DNA of 64,000 bases from contig JANCRA010000167.1 of NCBI GenBank assembly GCA_024362935.1, forward strand, positions 434,001 through 498,000, in the 5' to 3' direction. The notes under the pieces are model-generated. The model was given only the letters and a program-made list of their open reading frames with translations. It had not been told where the DNA came from and searched no databases. Below, piece by piece: positions 37,301 through 49,758 of this stretch (its first letter is position 1; each line of letters opens with the position of its first letter). The translations under genes and the position numbers were made by a program. This stretch comes from Setophaga petechia. Its lineage: Eukaryota > Chordata > Aves > Passeriformes > Parulidae.

Positions 37301-39143
37301 AAGGGAAAGCTCAGAGTGCAGTTTCAAATCTATACAGTAGCAAATTCCAGTTAAATTACAGAATTTTTGGAAGCATTTAAGATGAAATTGACCTCAGGTT
37401 TTATATATTAAGTCTGTGCTGTTCAGTCCAAACCATGGTGATACTCACAAACACTTTCAGTTGTGTGCACGTGGGTGCTCCTCTGGGCCCAATAAGGTTA
37501 AGTATAAATAAATTAGGATTGCTTAATTTCTTAAGCAGTTCTTAATGGCTTAATTTCTTAATTGCTTGATTAAGATTGCTTTTTATGGTACAGTTTGGGA
37601 CTGTATAATGTAGGTGTTTATAGCAGGCAAACGTTGTGAACTCAAAAGTTGTTTATTAACTTTGTGCACCAGACAAACAATGAGCATTGAGTGTGAGGAA
37701 TTCTGCTCTAAAGCAGAAAGAGACCTGAGCTGAGAGATGAAAAAGATGTGTTCTACCCCAGTTTTAAAGAAATGCAAACCCCATTGACCTCAAGGTATGA
37801 CTTGTGTATCAAAGGAAATGCAGAGAGATAAAGGAAATGTGGAGGTAAATCAGAGATGGGGGAAGAGCTCTGCAGGCTTTGCTTGTGCCAGCACAGATAA
37901 CAGACACCTCATAAAACACTCACTCCTCTTCACTGTGGCCAGAGCACAATTTCACACTTGCCCTCAAAAAACATCTTTCCTTATGTGGTGCTGGAGTCAG
38001 ATTCCCAGTGAATCAAGTGCAGATGTGGCCGTGCTGCTGGAGTCTCTGGGAATGCTCCCTGAGAGGGATCTGCTGCTTTTGGTGGGGTTGGGTGATGTCA
38101 GAGGATCTGTGACCTTGTTCCTATGTCAGATTCTGCTCTTTGAAGAGACAAACAGTTCTATTCACTTGATTTTAGGTGATGGCTTATTCCATGCTGATGC
38201 TTGCTCCTCTTTTCTTTTTTCTATATAATGGTTCATATTTTCCTACCATTTCTATATTCTTTAAGAAAACCCCCATTTTTCAGCAAAGCAGTATTATGTT
38301 ATTTATTTAGTGTATTTGTTTATTTATCATCAGAAAATGAATTTAGTTTTGTGGGTTTTGAATGAAGATTTTAAGGAATCTACCCCTCCCCTAAAAAAAA
38401 ATTGTTCTAAAAGGCTTTATTTTTTTTCCCTTAAAGCCAGTTATGCTTTTTTATCAGTTTCTGAGAATTATGATAATACTTTAACTTTGGGGCTCCAAGT
38501 TAACACTGTTCCTGTGTTTACAAACAAATGTCCTCTTGCTGAAATCCTGAATATTTTGGGAAATGTCATCTATTACGAATGTCTAGGCCAGTTGCACAGC
38601 ATGACTTTAGAAAAGTCTGAAGCTTTGTGCTCAGCAGAGCAGCACTAATGCAGGGTTCCCTGGGTTATTACACACAGCACAGGGACACAGCTCCAGGCAC
38701 GTGTGTGCAGCTCAGACTGCAATTCATCAGTGCTGCTCAGCACCTCAAGCACAGGGATGTGGGGGAAAACCTGGACAAATCTGTAACTCTTAAATTCAAA
38801 CTTAAAAGAGGAGGAGGAAATGTCTGGAGGAATGATACTCCAGCCTCTGATTTCAGTGATCTCTGAACTGGACACTTCAAAGAAGTTGAAGCTTGGTTCT
38901 TTTACTGCTGTGCTGGGTTTTCTGTTGCTGGTGGTTTGTGTTCCTTTATTTTTCTTTTTTCTTTTTAAATATAGAAATCTGTATTCAGCAGCTGGTCTGT
39001 TCTCATAAAAAGGAGAGAATATTACCCACAGGAAAGGTTCAGGCTGATTTTCCAGGAATGCCTGTGCAGAGTGGCTCCTGCCAGAAGGGAGACAATGTCA
39101 TGGTGGGCAGCAGCTAAAAGACACAGAAAGAGGGGCTGGGTGG
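31339..39143 (+). other. GPC5: Intron 2 sequence with low-complexity tracts
   Basis: This holds a threefold 10-bp repeat (ggtgtcccca type, 31421-31450), an A/C-rich tract at about 33923-34010, and the 20-bp minisatellite listed separately. The minus-strand open frame at 34634-35035 is rich in basic and Ser/Thr residues but has no recognised domain. Nothing else was identified. Confidence 0.5.
36425..36584 (+). repeat. 20-bp minisatellite, about seven units
   Basis: The unit is tgctgccaccatggcatttg. Variant units carry cactgtgg, and one has an 8-bp insertion. The 20-bp period rotates the reading frame, so the overlapping repetitive open frames are not evidence of coding. Confidence 0.92.
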
Positions 39144-39149
39144 GACACC

Positions 39150-40050
39150 TGTAGGAACGGGGGGGTGGCACGGTCGAGATGAACAAAGACAAGAAATCTC
39201 TGCAGCCAGGTTGTAGAACCTAGGGTTTATTGCAAAGGGCCTGGGTGCAGGGCCCTGCTGGGATTTGGGGTTTATTGCAAAGGGCCTGGGTGCAGGGCCC
39301 TGCTGGGATTTGGGGTTTATTGCAAAGGGCCTGGGTGCAGGGCCCTGCTGGGATTTGGGGTTTATTGCAAAGGGCCTGGGTGCAGGGCCCTGCTGGGATT
39401 TGGGGTTTATTGCAAAGGGCCTGGGTGCAGGGCCCTGCTGGGATTTGGGGTTTATTGCAAAGGGCCTGGGTGCAGGGCCCTGCTGGGAGCTGCCAGGCAC
39501 AGCTGGAGCAGGACTGAGAGAGGAGAGGGGGAGAACGTAAGAGAGTAAAGGGGTGAGAACTAAGAGTGTGGGAAGAAGTGGAAGATGCAGTGGAAAGAGC
39601 AAAGAGAAGAGAAGGGAAGGGAAGAAAAGAGGAGAGAGTGCTCGAAGTTCTCGTTCCAATACAATAAATCATCTTTTGTGTTGAATATTTTGATTCTCAC
39701 TAACCAATCTAGTACAAGATACAAATCCTATAGCATTTACATACAGCCTATAAGAATCACTACATTACCATACTGTGTTACATTTTAAACTCTAAAAACT
39801 CCTCTTTGGACCCCTTCTGCCAAGCTGGCAGGGTCTGTTCTGACCCTTGGGCCTGTCTGCTTGCAGAGGGTCTTGTTCCATCCAAAGGGGATCACCTTCA
39901 GCTGGCCATGCCATTGTTTTCTCGTTGTTCAGTAACTGAGGGATCTCAAAGCTTGCTCTCATTTCAATCTCACTTATAGTTTCTATATTCTCAAAATCTT
40001 TTGCCAGGCAATCATATTTATAAAGCTTTCCTGTTTCATTCACCCCAACA
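39150..40050 (-). mobile_element. Solo LTR with six-unit poly(A)-signal array, perfect TSD
   Basis: This 901-bp minus-strand LTR has plus-strand ends tgtaggaacg and caccccaaca. Exact 6-bp TSDs gacacc lie at 39144-39149 and 40051-40056. It is homologous to 9625-10470 throughout. The 45-bp array sits near its 3' (R/U5) end and a U3 region near its 5' end stays open for about 80 codons. No internal retroviral genes flank it, so it is a solo LTR left by LTR-LTR recombination. Confidence 0.95.
39220..39489 (-). repeat. 45-bp tandem repeat, six units, inside LTR
   Basis: TTTATT occurs at 39226, 39271, 39316, 39361, 39406 and 39451, exactly 45 bp apart. Each is AATAAA in the LTR sense direction. 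The units are nearly identical to each other and to those of 9696-9965. Confidence 0.95.
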
Positions 40051-40056
40051 GACACC

Positions 40057-41012
40057 CACAGTTAAATGTCCTTGATCTTCCTCAAAACAGTTATAATTGG
40101 TCAGTAGTAATGATTGTACTGTACACAGTGTGTACAATATGTAGGCTAATGGCAGGATAAAACCAGAGTAGTAATTTGAATTGTTGAATAAGATGTTTCT
40201 CATGTAGTATTAAAAATCTAATAATTCATGAAAAACTGCAGAATTACCTGCAGTTATTTTCTCTAAGCCACCTAAGCAAATGCAGTTTCCAATGACCTTT
40301 GCTGACATGTCCATTCCAGAATTTCTGAGCAGTTTCTCCCCGGTGTTGGAGTCATCAGCTGTGATGACTCACAGCTGTGAGCTGCTCAGGTGCTGGGGCA
40401 GTGCAGGTGCTGCTGCTGCTCCCTGCTTGCAGAAGTGTCCCTGAGCAGCAGCAATTGCAGCTTTTCCCTGGGAAAGCCATTTCAGCTTTTCCCCTGGCCC
40501 ACCAAGGGCTGGCCTGGCACTGTTCCACCGCTGCAGGCTGCACAGACATTCTGTGTTTGCTGATAGGTGTGACAGTCCTTCAATAGAGGCTCCTTCCTCT
40601 CGCTGGTACAACGTGGGAAGTCTTTATTCCTCACTGTAGAGCTTTGTCATGCTTGTGTTCAGCAGGCAGCTGTATTTGTTTTTTATGTGCAATGCTAAGT
40701 TGTTGGAAAATATTTTTTTTTCAGAGGTAGCTGTAAAATGGACAGGATTTCATGCCTTTGTGTCTTTGTATTCACTGTAAATGTGCTGCTCTTCCTTCCT
40801 ACATTTTGCTGCATAAGTAGGACTGAAATAGGCAGTACATCTTTAAGATTTTTAAAAAGAGCCACTACTTTTGTCTTTGTTCAGTAAAATTGCAGATCTG
40901 TTAAATATTGTTCATTGATGTTAAAAAAAATATAATGTTGATATAAACGAAAATTTACTATTTGCTTGTGTCCTGAAGATCTTAATTTCAATCTTTTTGC
41001 CTGATATAAAAG
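40057..41012 (+). other. GPC5: Intron 2 sequence; nothing recognised
   Basis: This is unremarkable intronic DNA between two LTRs. The imperfect palindrome 'gctgtgatgactcacagctg' lies around 40359. Confidence 0.55.
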
Positions 41013-41498
41013 TGTGGTGTTTGTGAGGGTCCCCAGGACGAGGTGAGAGCTGAGAATCTGACTTCCAAGTTCTCAGAAGGCTGATATATTATATTATATT
41101 ATATTATATTATATTATATTATATTATATTATATTATATTATATTATATTATATTATATTATATTATATATTATATTATATTGAATGCTATACTAAAACT
41201 ATACTAAACTATAGAGAAAGGATACATCAGGAGGCTAGAAAAGAAAGAATAATAAAAACCTGTGACTCCTCAGAGCCTCGACACAGCTGGACCATGATTG
41301 GTCATTAAATTAAAACAATTCACATGGAACCAATCAAACATTCACTTGTTGGTAACCAATATCCGAGGCACATTTCCAAGCAGCAAACACAGGAGCGGCA
41401 ATCAGATAATTATTTTTTTCATTCCTCTCTGAGGCTTCTCAGCTTCCCAGGAGAAAATCCTGGGCAAAGAGGATTTTTCAGAAAATATCATGGTGACA
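41013..41498 (-). mobile_element. Solo LTR carrying an expanded ATATT array
   Basis: The element starts tgtggtgtttgtgagg and ends atggtgaca, with flanking hexamers taaaag (41007-41012) and tgaaag (41499-41504) as a one-mismatch TSD. It matches 60510-60895 (shared ctcagcttc, gattggtcatta/gattgaccatta and terminal gtgaca). About 100 bp of ATATT repeats (41084-41183) replace the region where the other copy has its TTTATT poly(A) hexamer. Confidence 0.9.
41084..41183. repeat. (ATATT)n microsatellite inside LTR
   Basis: About 19 pentamer units, ending in gaatgctatac. The homologous site in the sister LTR (around 60583-60612) is AT-rich but not repeated, so the array arose after insertion. Confidence 0.95.
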
Positions 41499-41504
41499 TG
41501 AAAG

Positions 41505-44079
41505 TTATTTTATGTGCTGATCAATGTATTCTAAAGGGATTTCTAAAGCAAATTCATGCTTAAAAGACAGTGTGGTAAATTACATTTATATTTATTTACA
41601 TGTTTCATATAAAAGCTTTAATCCCCAATAAGTGCATTTCAGCCTATTTGCAGCCTATTTACAGCTCAGTTGGGTAAGTACTGTAAACTTGCTGCTTTTT
41701 ATTGGATGGGTAACTTCTGTGTTGTTCAGTAGCTGAACACAAAGGAATGTGAAAGGACAAAATTCTGGTAGGAAAAGACTTGTGGAGGTCATCTGGCTGT
41801 AGGAAGAATTGTCTGGAGAGAGGGATTAGCAGAGTTGAGAAAACTGTTCCAAAGTTTGCAGCAGAGATGAAAGAAGTCTGTGGTGTAAGGAGATAGGGAA
41901 TCAGAGTGGGAAGGAGCCTGATGGATGGTCTGCAAAAGTGGAGAGGATTAATTCATAGAGGCTGAAGGAGGCAAATCCATGGAGGATACTGAAGATGTGA
42001 GAGGGATGATATATTGCAGTTTAATTTCGGCATTAATCTGTGGAGGAAGTGATTGTTTGAGGGAGACCCCTGAAACCAGCCATGCATGGGTGGGGGACAA
42101 ATTTCAGTGCTTTTGTTGGAGGAGGACTTTCCTGCTGAAAGGAATGGGATGGTTTCTGTGGCAAGGAAATCAGTCTCTAATTAATTTTTAACTTTGTGCT
42201 GTCAGGTTAGTTGAAATGGAAAGCAAGTCCCAGATGCCTGAGAACTCTGGGCTGAGATGTCTGCCAGCATCTGAGGAAATGAAGTTTTTTCAAGTTGTAT
42301 TTGTCACTTACATGCAAACTTCTAAGATCTTGATGGCAATCCTTGCCCAGAAGATTTAATAAGCACTTTTTCCAGAGATACTGTGCTTTTAAGAGCCTAG
42401 GGCACTTGGGGATTTTGCTATCTGAACTTTTGCACAAATAGATGTAGCTAAAACAACCCACTGCTTATCCATGTGATATGGACAGATTTTGGAGATGGCA
42501 CTGCTGTATTTGACTGAGGTACCAATATCACCTGCTACCTTTATTGCTTCAGCTGAAACGTAGGTCTGGTTTGTGGAGACTTGCATTTAAACCTGCAGGA
42601 AATTCATGCTCACAGTGGAGTTTTACAGTTGAAGTGCAATGTAGATTATACAGAGACAGGAAAACATAATGACTGACATTCTTGGGGTCCCCTCTTGATT
42701 ACTAGAACAATATGAACATTGTTTAAATATATGGCTGTGATTAGGTATAGAAATTAAAATCTTAGTTTAGCTACTTAAGCACCCCACAGCCTGTCAGTGC
42801 AAATAGGAACAGCACCCTTTGAGAAAAGGAGCAGAAAGGCAAATGAATCCATATGCTTAAACACAGAGTTCAGGAGGTTATTTGAGCAAAAGGAATGGCT
42901 GTCAGAAACTGGAAATCCAACACTAGTGAATCCTAAAGACAGGGGCACAGACCAAAGTGGGCACTGTGAGAAGGAAACTGAAGAGCCTGAAAGGGAATTT
43001 GAAGAGCAAAGAGTCAAAGACATAAAAACAAACAACAAGAAATTCTTGTGGTATGTTAAAGGCAGGAAGGGCTGTGGGAGATGGGGCAGGTCCCCTGGGC
43101 ACACTGCCCTGTACCCTGGAGCTGTCAACTGCAGGCCTTCATCATCTCTGTGTGAGGCAGCTGAGGAGGGCAGCCTGCAGAGCTGGGGCTGCATCCCTCT
43201 CTGTTTGTGTACCCACAGTCCCTGCCACCCCATCCCAGCTCACCACCAGATCCAGAAATCATTTCTGAATACTCCCTGGATATTTCTGTGATATTTAAGC
43301 AGCGTTCAGTGAAATCAAATGTCAGATTTGGAGGAGCAGTGGGTGTACATTTTTGCATTACTCAAGGGCCTGCTGTAATACCAGGCATAAGAAGATGTAG
43401 ATGGATGTTTGTTGTCTTGGCCAGTGGGACAGACTGCTTGGCTTTTGTTCTCTGTCTGTGTGGTCAGGATTGGGAAACAAATGCTCAGGTATTGCAGAGA
43501 AATTTATAACGTTCCTGAGCCTGCCTGAAGAACCAGCATTGCTCAAAGTATATTAAACAACTTCAAATTTCAAAAGGCTTGTAAATACTGATTAGTTCTG
43601 TCCTGTTCAGAGTCAGATCAAGGGCTCCTATGAATTTCTCCTTTGCTGAGTGCTCTGCTCCTTTCATTATGTTGAAACTCCCCAAGTGACAGATCTCCAA
43701 CCCCTTGTCTCTGAAGAAAACCAGTCCTCAAGGTCATATCCTCTAAATCTGGAAACCCCTTCACCTGATGCCACTTTTACTGTAATGGTTTGTGCCTCTT
43801 GCTCAGTGTGTGTTTGCTAAATTACTGTTTGTTGTGCTGTCTCTAGCTGTGCCTCACTAAATTACAGTGCAGGCTTTTTAGCATCAGTGAGTTTTCATTT
43901 AAGGGAAGCTTTGACAGTGTTGAATTGGGAAGCTCTTTGTTCTTACAGAGCTTCCCTCCATCAGGATGGGGTAAAAAATGTGTTAAGGGTGGCATTTCCA
44001 CAAGATGGGAGAATATGTGTCAAAAAGTTGGTTCAGAGCTGTTCCAGATGAGGTCTAGGCTGGGCATTTTGCATTTCTT
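41505..44079 (+). other. GPC5: Intron 2 sequence; possible decayed CR1 coding piece
   Basis: Around 42960-43075 a Lys/Glu-rich reading with 'NNKKFLWYVKG' faintly recalls the segment before the CR1 reverse transcriptase. This is weak. Nothing else was recognised. Confidence 0.35.
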
Positions 44080-44270
44080 TAGCAGAGAGGGTGGCCTGGC
44101 ATGAGCTTCTGGAGGATGCTGAGTGCCCCAGGCCTGTCAGTGATTGAAGAGGTGTTTGGACACTGCCCTTATCAAGATGATATAACCTGATCAGCCCTAA
44201 ATTGGTCAGGCAGCTGGACCAGATGTAGTCATTGTAGGTCCTTTCTCACTGAAATATTTTATCCTATTAC
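44080..44270 (+). mobile_element. CR1 LINE 3' end fragment
   Basis: The segment contains the CR1 phrases 'gatgctgagtgccccaggcc', gaggtgtttggacactgccc, aattggtcaggcagctgga and 'tcattgtaggtcctttctc'. It ends gaaatattttatcctatt, the tail sequence of this CR1 subfamily. It is strongly 5'-truncated. Confidence 0.9.
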
Positions 44271-45989
44271 AGGGAACTGGTTCCTAACATTTCCCATTAT
44301 AAATTAATCAAGTCAACATCTTTTTTCATAATCTTGTGAAGAGCATCATTGTACAAGATTGATCTGAAAAAACAAAACTCTCTCACGAGCTGACCTTTGT
44401 GGAACAAGAAGGCAGGAGATTTGTCAGAGGAACAGAAATGGCCTTACAGAATTCAAATTATTTTGCAAAGTTTAAGCCCCCTTTTTACAAATCCACTTTC
44501 TTGGCAGCAAACTGAAGTGAGCACTGAAGTTCTGTGGGGATTTGTGGATCAAGACCAGCCCTGCACAACTGAGATAAACCTTGCCTATGTAAAAATGCTT
44601 TTTTGAGCAGGGTCTGAAATGCAGAAATGTGCTTTTCTTCAGGGCCCAGAATTTCTTAGGAGTTATCTGTTACCCTCTTGTTTTCAGCCTGCCAGTAATT
44701 TCCTTTTTGGTTGGGTGGTTGTGCCTCTCTTGGCTTCTTTCAGGGCTTCTGAAGGGCTTGATCCCATTTCCAGGGTTACACAGATAAAGTTTCATGCCAA
44801 AGGGTCTCTTTTAAAATAAGCAATCAGTTCTAGGGCTTCAGAGAGTAGAATTTAAACAGTGGGAGGTGTCTATTAAATTTAAAAAGACAGAAGAAAAAAG
44901 GGGAGAATTTACTTGTTCATGAAAACAGCTGAATCTTGACATTTATCCTGAAACAAAACCAACAAAATTGCTGTCAGAATATTTCACAGTTACTCTCCCA
45001 CCACCACCAACTTTTTAAAACTTCATGTTTACTTTTAAAATCTGACTAGATTAGAAATGTGATACGTAAATGAGCAAGATACAAAAAATTATTTCTTTTT
45101 ATTGATTCCATGTGACCTTGAAATGAAGATAAGCATTTTAAGAAGATAAATCCTTCTTAAACTTTGCCTTCTAGTTAAGCATCTGTTTGCTCCCTGTATT
45201 AAGCATTCTTAATACAGTGTAAATTATGCAAATTAAGGACAGCACTCAGTGATTAAAATCAACTCAGTTTATAGGATAGAAGAGCAAGAGTGACCATACT
45301 GTGAAACTCTCTGTCAAGAATAAACTTTTTTGTCTTAATGAGAGAATAAAAGTAATGAATTGGCTTTGGTGTGTTAAAACCCCCTGGTATTGAAAAGCCA
45401 GGACTGTAATGAGAATTAAGAGACTCCTTAAGAATGAAGAGAGGCTGGGGCTTGTCAAAACTTCTGGCACCATTTATGTAGATCATAGTTTTGGTGCTTT
45501 GGTTCTGAAAACTTGTTTGCTGAACTTCTCTGAAGCTCCTGGAAAGGGAAGCTCTGAGTTGGAATTCAGGAGAGCATTCCATTTTATTGCTGCAGTCAAT
45601 CTCAGCGTGCTGGAATTCAGCTGGAGCAGAATGCCTAATTTGCTTTCATTACCAGATTGATTTATCTGCAGCCTTTATTTTTCATTAAGTTGTTGAGTCA
45701 AAGGCTGCAAAACTTTAAGCAGAACTATAAAAGTTGCAGGTATTTGAGAGGTTTTTACAATTGCATATTAAAACTTCAGCGTGACAGATGTGATGGATGC
45801 TTTGGCCCTCAATTTCAAGTATAATATTTCTGCACTTGAGTTCCCATCACTAATGACCCATGTTTAACCAGAAACCCTCAGTAATTCACAAAATAACCCA
45901 AAGCAACAGAGGAAGCAATGCAATGATTGCTTTGATAACACAATGTGAGAAAGCAGGAGAAGGAAAGGAATGCATTCCCACAAAAATCT

Positions 45990-46190
45990 GCCCTGGAACT
46001 CTTCTGGGATGCCAGTCCTGAGAGAACTGGCACATGTAGTGGCTAAGCCACTATATCCATCATATTAGAGAAATTTTGGCAGTCTGATAAAGTTCCCACT
46101 GACTGGAAAAGGAGAAAATTTTTTAGAAAAAAACAAGGAAGAGCTGGGGAGCTGCAGGCCAGTCATCTCACCTCAAAGTCAGGGTATAAA
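45990..46190 (+). pseudogene. CR1 ORF2 (reverse transcriptase) fragment
   Basis: The DNA matches a CR1 ORF2 segment by phrases such as 'tggctaagccactatatcca', ttggcagtctgataaag, 'gttcccactgactggaaaag' and agctgcaggccagtcatctcacctc. Insertions and stops break the frame. It is a dead internal fragment of an older CR1 and does not abut a CR1 3' end. Confidence 0.75.
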
Positions 46191-47499
46191 TAAGCAGGCA
46201 CGGGGTTGCAATGTGCAGCTTGTTGAAGATAAGCAAATTCAGTGATCTTGTGGACCCTTCTCATCTGAAAATGTGTCTGGGTATGTGTGGCAGTGTTGAA
46301 ATAGAGAGTCACAGTGGTTTTATTTTGATCAAGGACTCTCTAGTTTTCTGCACATAAATTCATGTCTTTGGTGTGGTGGGGACTTGTCCTATAAAATGTC
46401 TGTAGCTGGTGTGATTAGAAAAACCTTACCTTTGTGTATTTTCTAAGGAAGGAATTTCAGGAGAAAAATAGGTGTTCTGATTGATTAGTGCTAAGGGGTC
46501 TCATGTGCCTTCCCTCAGGAATAGCTGGAGCTAGCTCTCCACACACATCTGCTCAGCTATCAAATCACCAGCACATGTACTGCTGCCAGCTCTGACCCAT
46601 GTGTTGAACACATGCCAGTCACTTCACTTGAAAGAATTTGGCAGATAAATTGAGGGGAAACTATTCACCATAAAGAAATATGTGTTCTGTTTTTATAGGA
46701 TTATTGTAGCTATTGATCCACCTTTAATTTTTTCCATCGAGCGAGGTTTTGTAAGCATGGGAAATTTTAAAAAGCAGCACCCTGAATATTTTCCTAAATT
46801 GAGAGTGATTTGGATTCAGTCTCCATTGAAATCAGTCATGGAAGTCTTGTCCACTGTTTTTTTTCAATAGTCTAGTGAAATGCTTTGTTCAGAGTGGAAC
46901 AAAAGTCCATGAACAAGGTCAGATTCTCCAAGCAAACATGTCCTTTCAATTGTTGTGGTATCAAATATGTCTTCAGAGTCATCTACAAGAGGACACAGCC
47001 AAAAATAGATGCTGCAGGAGTGGTTTCTGTTTTTCCAGCATTGCATGCCTGTGTCTTTTCTCCAAGGGCAATACCTCTGCCTTTAATTTGAGATGAGTTC
47101 AGTGGTTTTGGGGGTGCTGCTGAGGAGCCCAGTGGCCCTCACCCAGCTGGTCTGTGCCACCCTGCCAAAGGGTGTTTCCAGCTCACATCTGGGTGGGGAT
47201 ACTTTGTGCTGGTCTGTCACTGGTTTTTGTGGGTAGGAGTTGTCCAAGGGCCTGAAAAACACAAGAGCCAATTAATTAAAATATCTGCAGAAGATGCCTT
47301 GTGCAAAAGAGCTTCTGCACCAATCTTAGCTATGGTACTTCCATATTTTCCTTAGTTTGCTTTGCCAAGGCTCCCCTAGAAGCTGGAGAGGAAGGCTGGG
47401 TGAAGTGAAAATGAAGTCAGGGTTGGTCAATCCAGAATGAGGAGAAACAGCAGCAGGGTTCTGTGGGTCCTGCTTTTGGACACATGGGGTACACCATGG
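46191..47499 (+). other. GPC5: Intron 2 sequence; nothing recognised
   Basis: Ordinary intronic DNA without repeat boundaries or coding evidence. Confidence 0.55.
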
Positions 47500-48414
47500 T
47501 TGTGCAGGGCTGGGGGAGCTGAGGTTGCTCAGCCTGGAGAAAAGGAGACTCAGAGGTGACCTCATCATTTTCTACAGCTCCCTGAAAGGTGGTTGTCGTT
47601 AGGTGGGGTTGGTCCCTTTTTCCAGGCAACAGCTGACAGAAATTTAGGGAAATTTGGGTTGGCTGTTAGGAAAGTTTTTTGCTGATTCTCGGCTTCTTTG
47701 TTTGCCTCTGTCATGGTCGGGATTGAAGGCCCTTGAGATGACAGCTCATGTTTAGGCTTAGATGTGTTTTTTTTCCCATCTATGTTACAGTCTTTCACTA
47801 ACAAGGCACAAAATGGCTAACTGTCTGTCTTTGCAAGGTCTTTTAAGGCTAAACCATCCCACTAAGAAATGACACCTACATTATCTTCACTTTTAACCCA
47901 ATAACCAATCTCTCCAAGTCTGCAATGTGGACTTTTCTGTCCAATTACAAAACACCACCTAAACCCATGGAGAAGAAGGTGAAGAAGAAGAACCAACCCC
48001 CACTCTAAACCTCCATCTTGCCCCACATATTGCTATATTCTAAAACCTCAAACTTTAAGTTTTCCACCCTGTGATATCACACACTCCTATTCAAACTACA
48101 CACCCACAATCCCAGTGCTGTCAGTTGATTTTGGAAGCTTCTCCATGGCCTCAGGTCAAATGCAGTTATTTTGTGAGTCTGTGCCCTCCAGCACAGGAAG
48201 TTTAAAATCCTCAGCATCCAGGATTCCAACAGTTTTTCACAGAAAGAGTGATGAAGTTCTGGAATGGCTGCCCAGGGAGGTGGTGCAGTCCCCATCCCTG
48301 GGTGTGTTTAACAAAGCCTGGATGTGGCTCTGGTGCCAGGGGTGAGTTGAGCACTTGGGGCTGGGTTGGATTTGATAATTTGAAGGTCTGTTCCAGCCTG
48401 GTGGCTCTGTGAGA
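47500..48414 (+). mobile_element. CR1 LINE 3' end, split by an LTR insertion
   Basis: The left part (47500-47679) carries gctgaggttgctcagcctgg and ctacagctccctgaaaggtgg. The right part (48238-48414) continues cacagaaagagtgatgaag, 'ggctgcccagggaggtggtg' and ccatccctgggtgtgttt. Joining across one copy of gttttt restores normal CR1 order. The element therefore predates the LTR at 47680-48231. Confidence 0.9.
47680..48231 (-). mobile_element. Solo LTR inserted in CR1, perfect TSD
   Basis: This 552-bp element has plus-strand ends tgctgattctcgg and ggattccaaca. TSDs gttttt lie at 47674-47679 and 48232-48237. The interrupted CR1 on both sides independently confirms the boundaries. Same family as 6496-7152. 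Orientation is tentative. Confidence 0.95.
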
Positions 48415-49339
48415 GCCCTGCTGCTGCTCCTGGGCAGCTGAAGGATGTGCCCACACACACAGGGAGCAGTGCTGGGGCCAGCTGGCACGGCTGGGCTGCA
48501 CAGGCTGCCTCAGTGCTCTCCACACACAGAGCTTTGGAGTTGTTGATAAATACAGATTTAATCTAGATATTCAAAACTTTTTTAGTCTTATTTATCACCT
48601 TACTCTTTAACGGAACTTAGACATGATTTCTTGTATTTCTATGTTAGTGCCTAAACAAAAATATGAAAAATAAGCCATGTCCCCCCATATTTCATTTTTG
48701 TTAAACTAGTCCTGTATCTTGTAGCTATTTTTTGCTTAGATTTTTAGAAATAGATCTTAATGGACCACCTAACTAATTCAGCTGGAAATCATGAAATAGT
48801 TCATGACCTTATGAAACAAACATATTAACTTTCCTACTGCCAGTTGAACTCCTTAATCAAAAGGGTCGAGAAAATTCTCTCTAGAGACCCCTGTCTTGTT
48901 GCTTTTCTCTTAATGAAAAGATTCCCAGAACAATGAAAAGTCTTCTGCATCTTCCTGCTTTCTCCTGATTAACTCATAAAATGGATTTTTGGTTTTTTCT
49001 TCTTAACTACTGCAAGTTTTATTCTCTTATGTACTCTCCTTTCTTGATAGTATTTAATACATCAGATATATACAAATAAATACCTCAATTTCTTGGTATG
49101 CCCAAGTTACTGGTAACTCTGAAGTGTGTTTCTGCAGGAAGCATGAACCTGCAGTGCAGCAGTGTTCCAGAAAGGAGTTTTAGAGTGTCCTGGGTACCCT
49201 GGTCACCTCTGGATTCTAAACATAGTTTTGTATTTTATATTTCTCAGGTAAGTCCCAGTGCTTGGTGCCTCAGGAATCATTGGTGCCACTGTGCAAGTCA
49301 AGCAGCTGGTAGCTTTTGGGACTACCTAAAAACAGAGGC
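48415..49339 (+). other. GPC5: Intron 2 sequence; nothing recognised
   Basis: AT-rich sequence at 48540-49080 might be an old ERV internal piece, but no frame, terminus or second copy supports that. Confidence 0.4.
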
Positions 49340-49758
49340 CAGACAGAATTAAGGCAATAAAAGCAGTTCTATTTATTGAAGGGACTTCAGGTACATTTAG
49401 GGCAGACAAAGCCCCCCAGGGCTACACCCAAAAATGGACCATGGGTCACAGGTTTGCACACTTTTATAAGTCTGGGCCATTTGCATATTGGGGGGTCAGT
49501 CTTCCAATTCCAGCTTCAGGTAATGTACCCCCAGTTTGCTCCCCCCAACTCGCTTTTATTTCCATTTCTTGGGGCTTGAATCAATGAGGTGTCCTTGATT
49601 GCCAGGCCTGGAGAGGAATTGTTGTGTCTGCCCAAACTGGGAAAGCAGCAGCTCACACTCCATATAGAGTTTATGGAGTTTAGAGTTATACACTAAAGAA
49701 CTGCAGGATTAGAAATATATGAAAACTAGAGAAGCTAAAATGCTGAGGCATCCCAACA
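49340..49758 (-). mobile_element. Probable solo LTR, minus strand
   Basis: On the minus strand the element starts TGTTGGGATGCC at 49758. It has TATAAAA (reverse of cttttataag, 49461-49470) followed about 85 bp later by AATAAA (reverse of TTTATT, 49372-49377), the U3-R order of an LTR. The 3' end near 49340 is not sharply defined and no TSD was found. Confidence 0.65.

Noticed and set aside
9625..40050. The two same-orientation LTRs as 5' and 3' LTRs of one 30-kb provirus
   Set aside because: The copy at 39150 has its own complete TSD, the interval holds no gag, pol or env, and 30 kb is far too long for a retrovirus.
42797..43291. 164-codon plus-strand frame with a Lys/Glu-rich start
   Set aside because: It faintly resembles the pre-RT part of CR1 ORF2 but is too diverged to call; recorded only as a possibility in the interval description.
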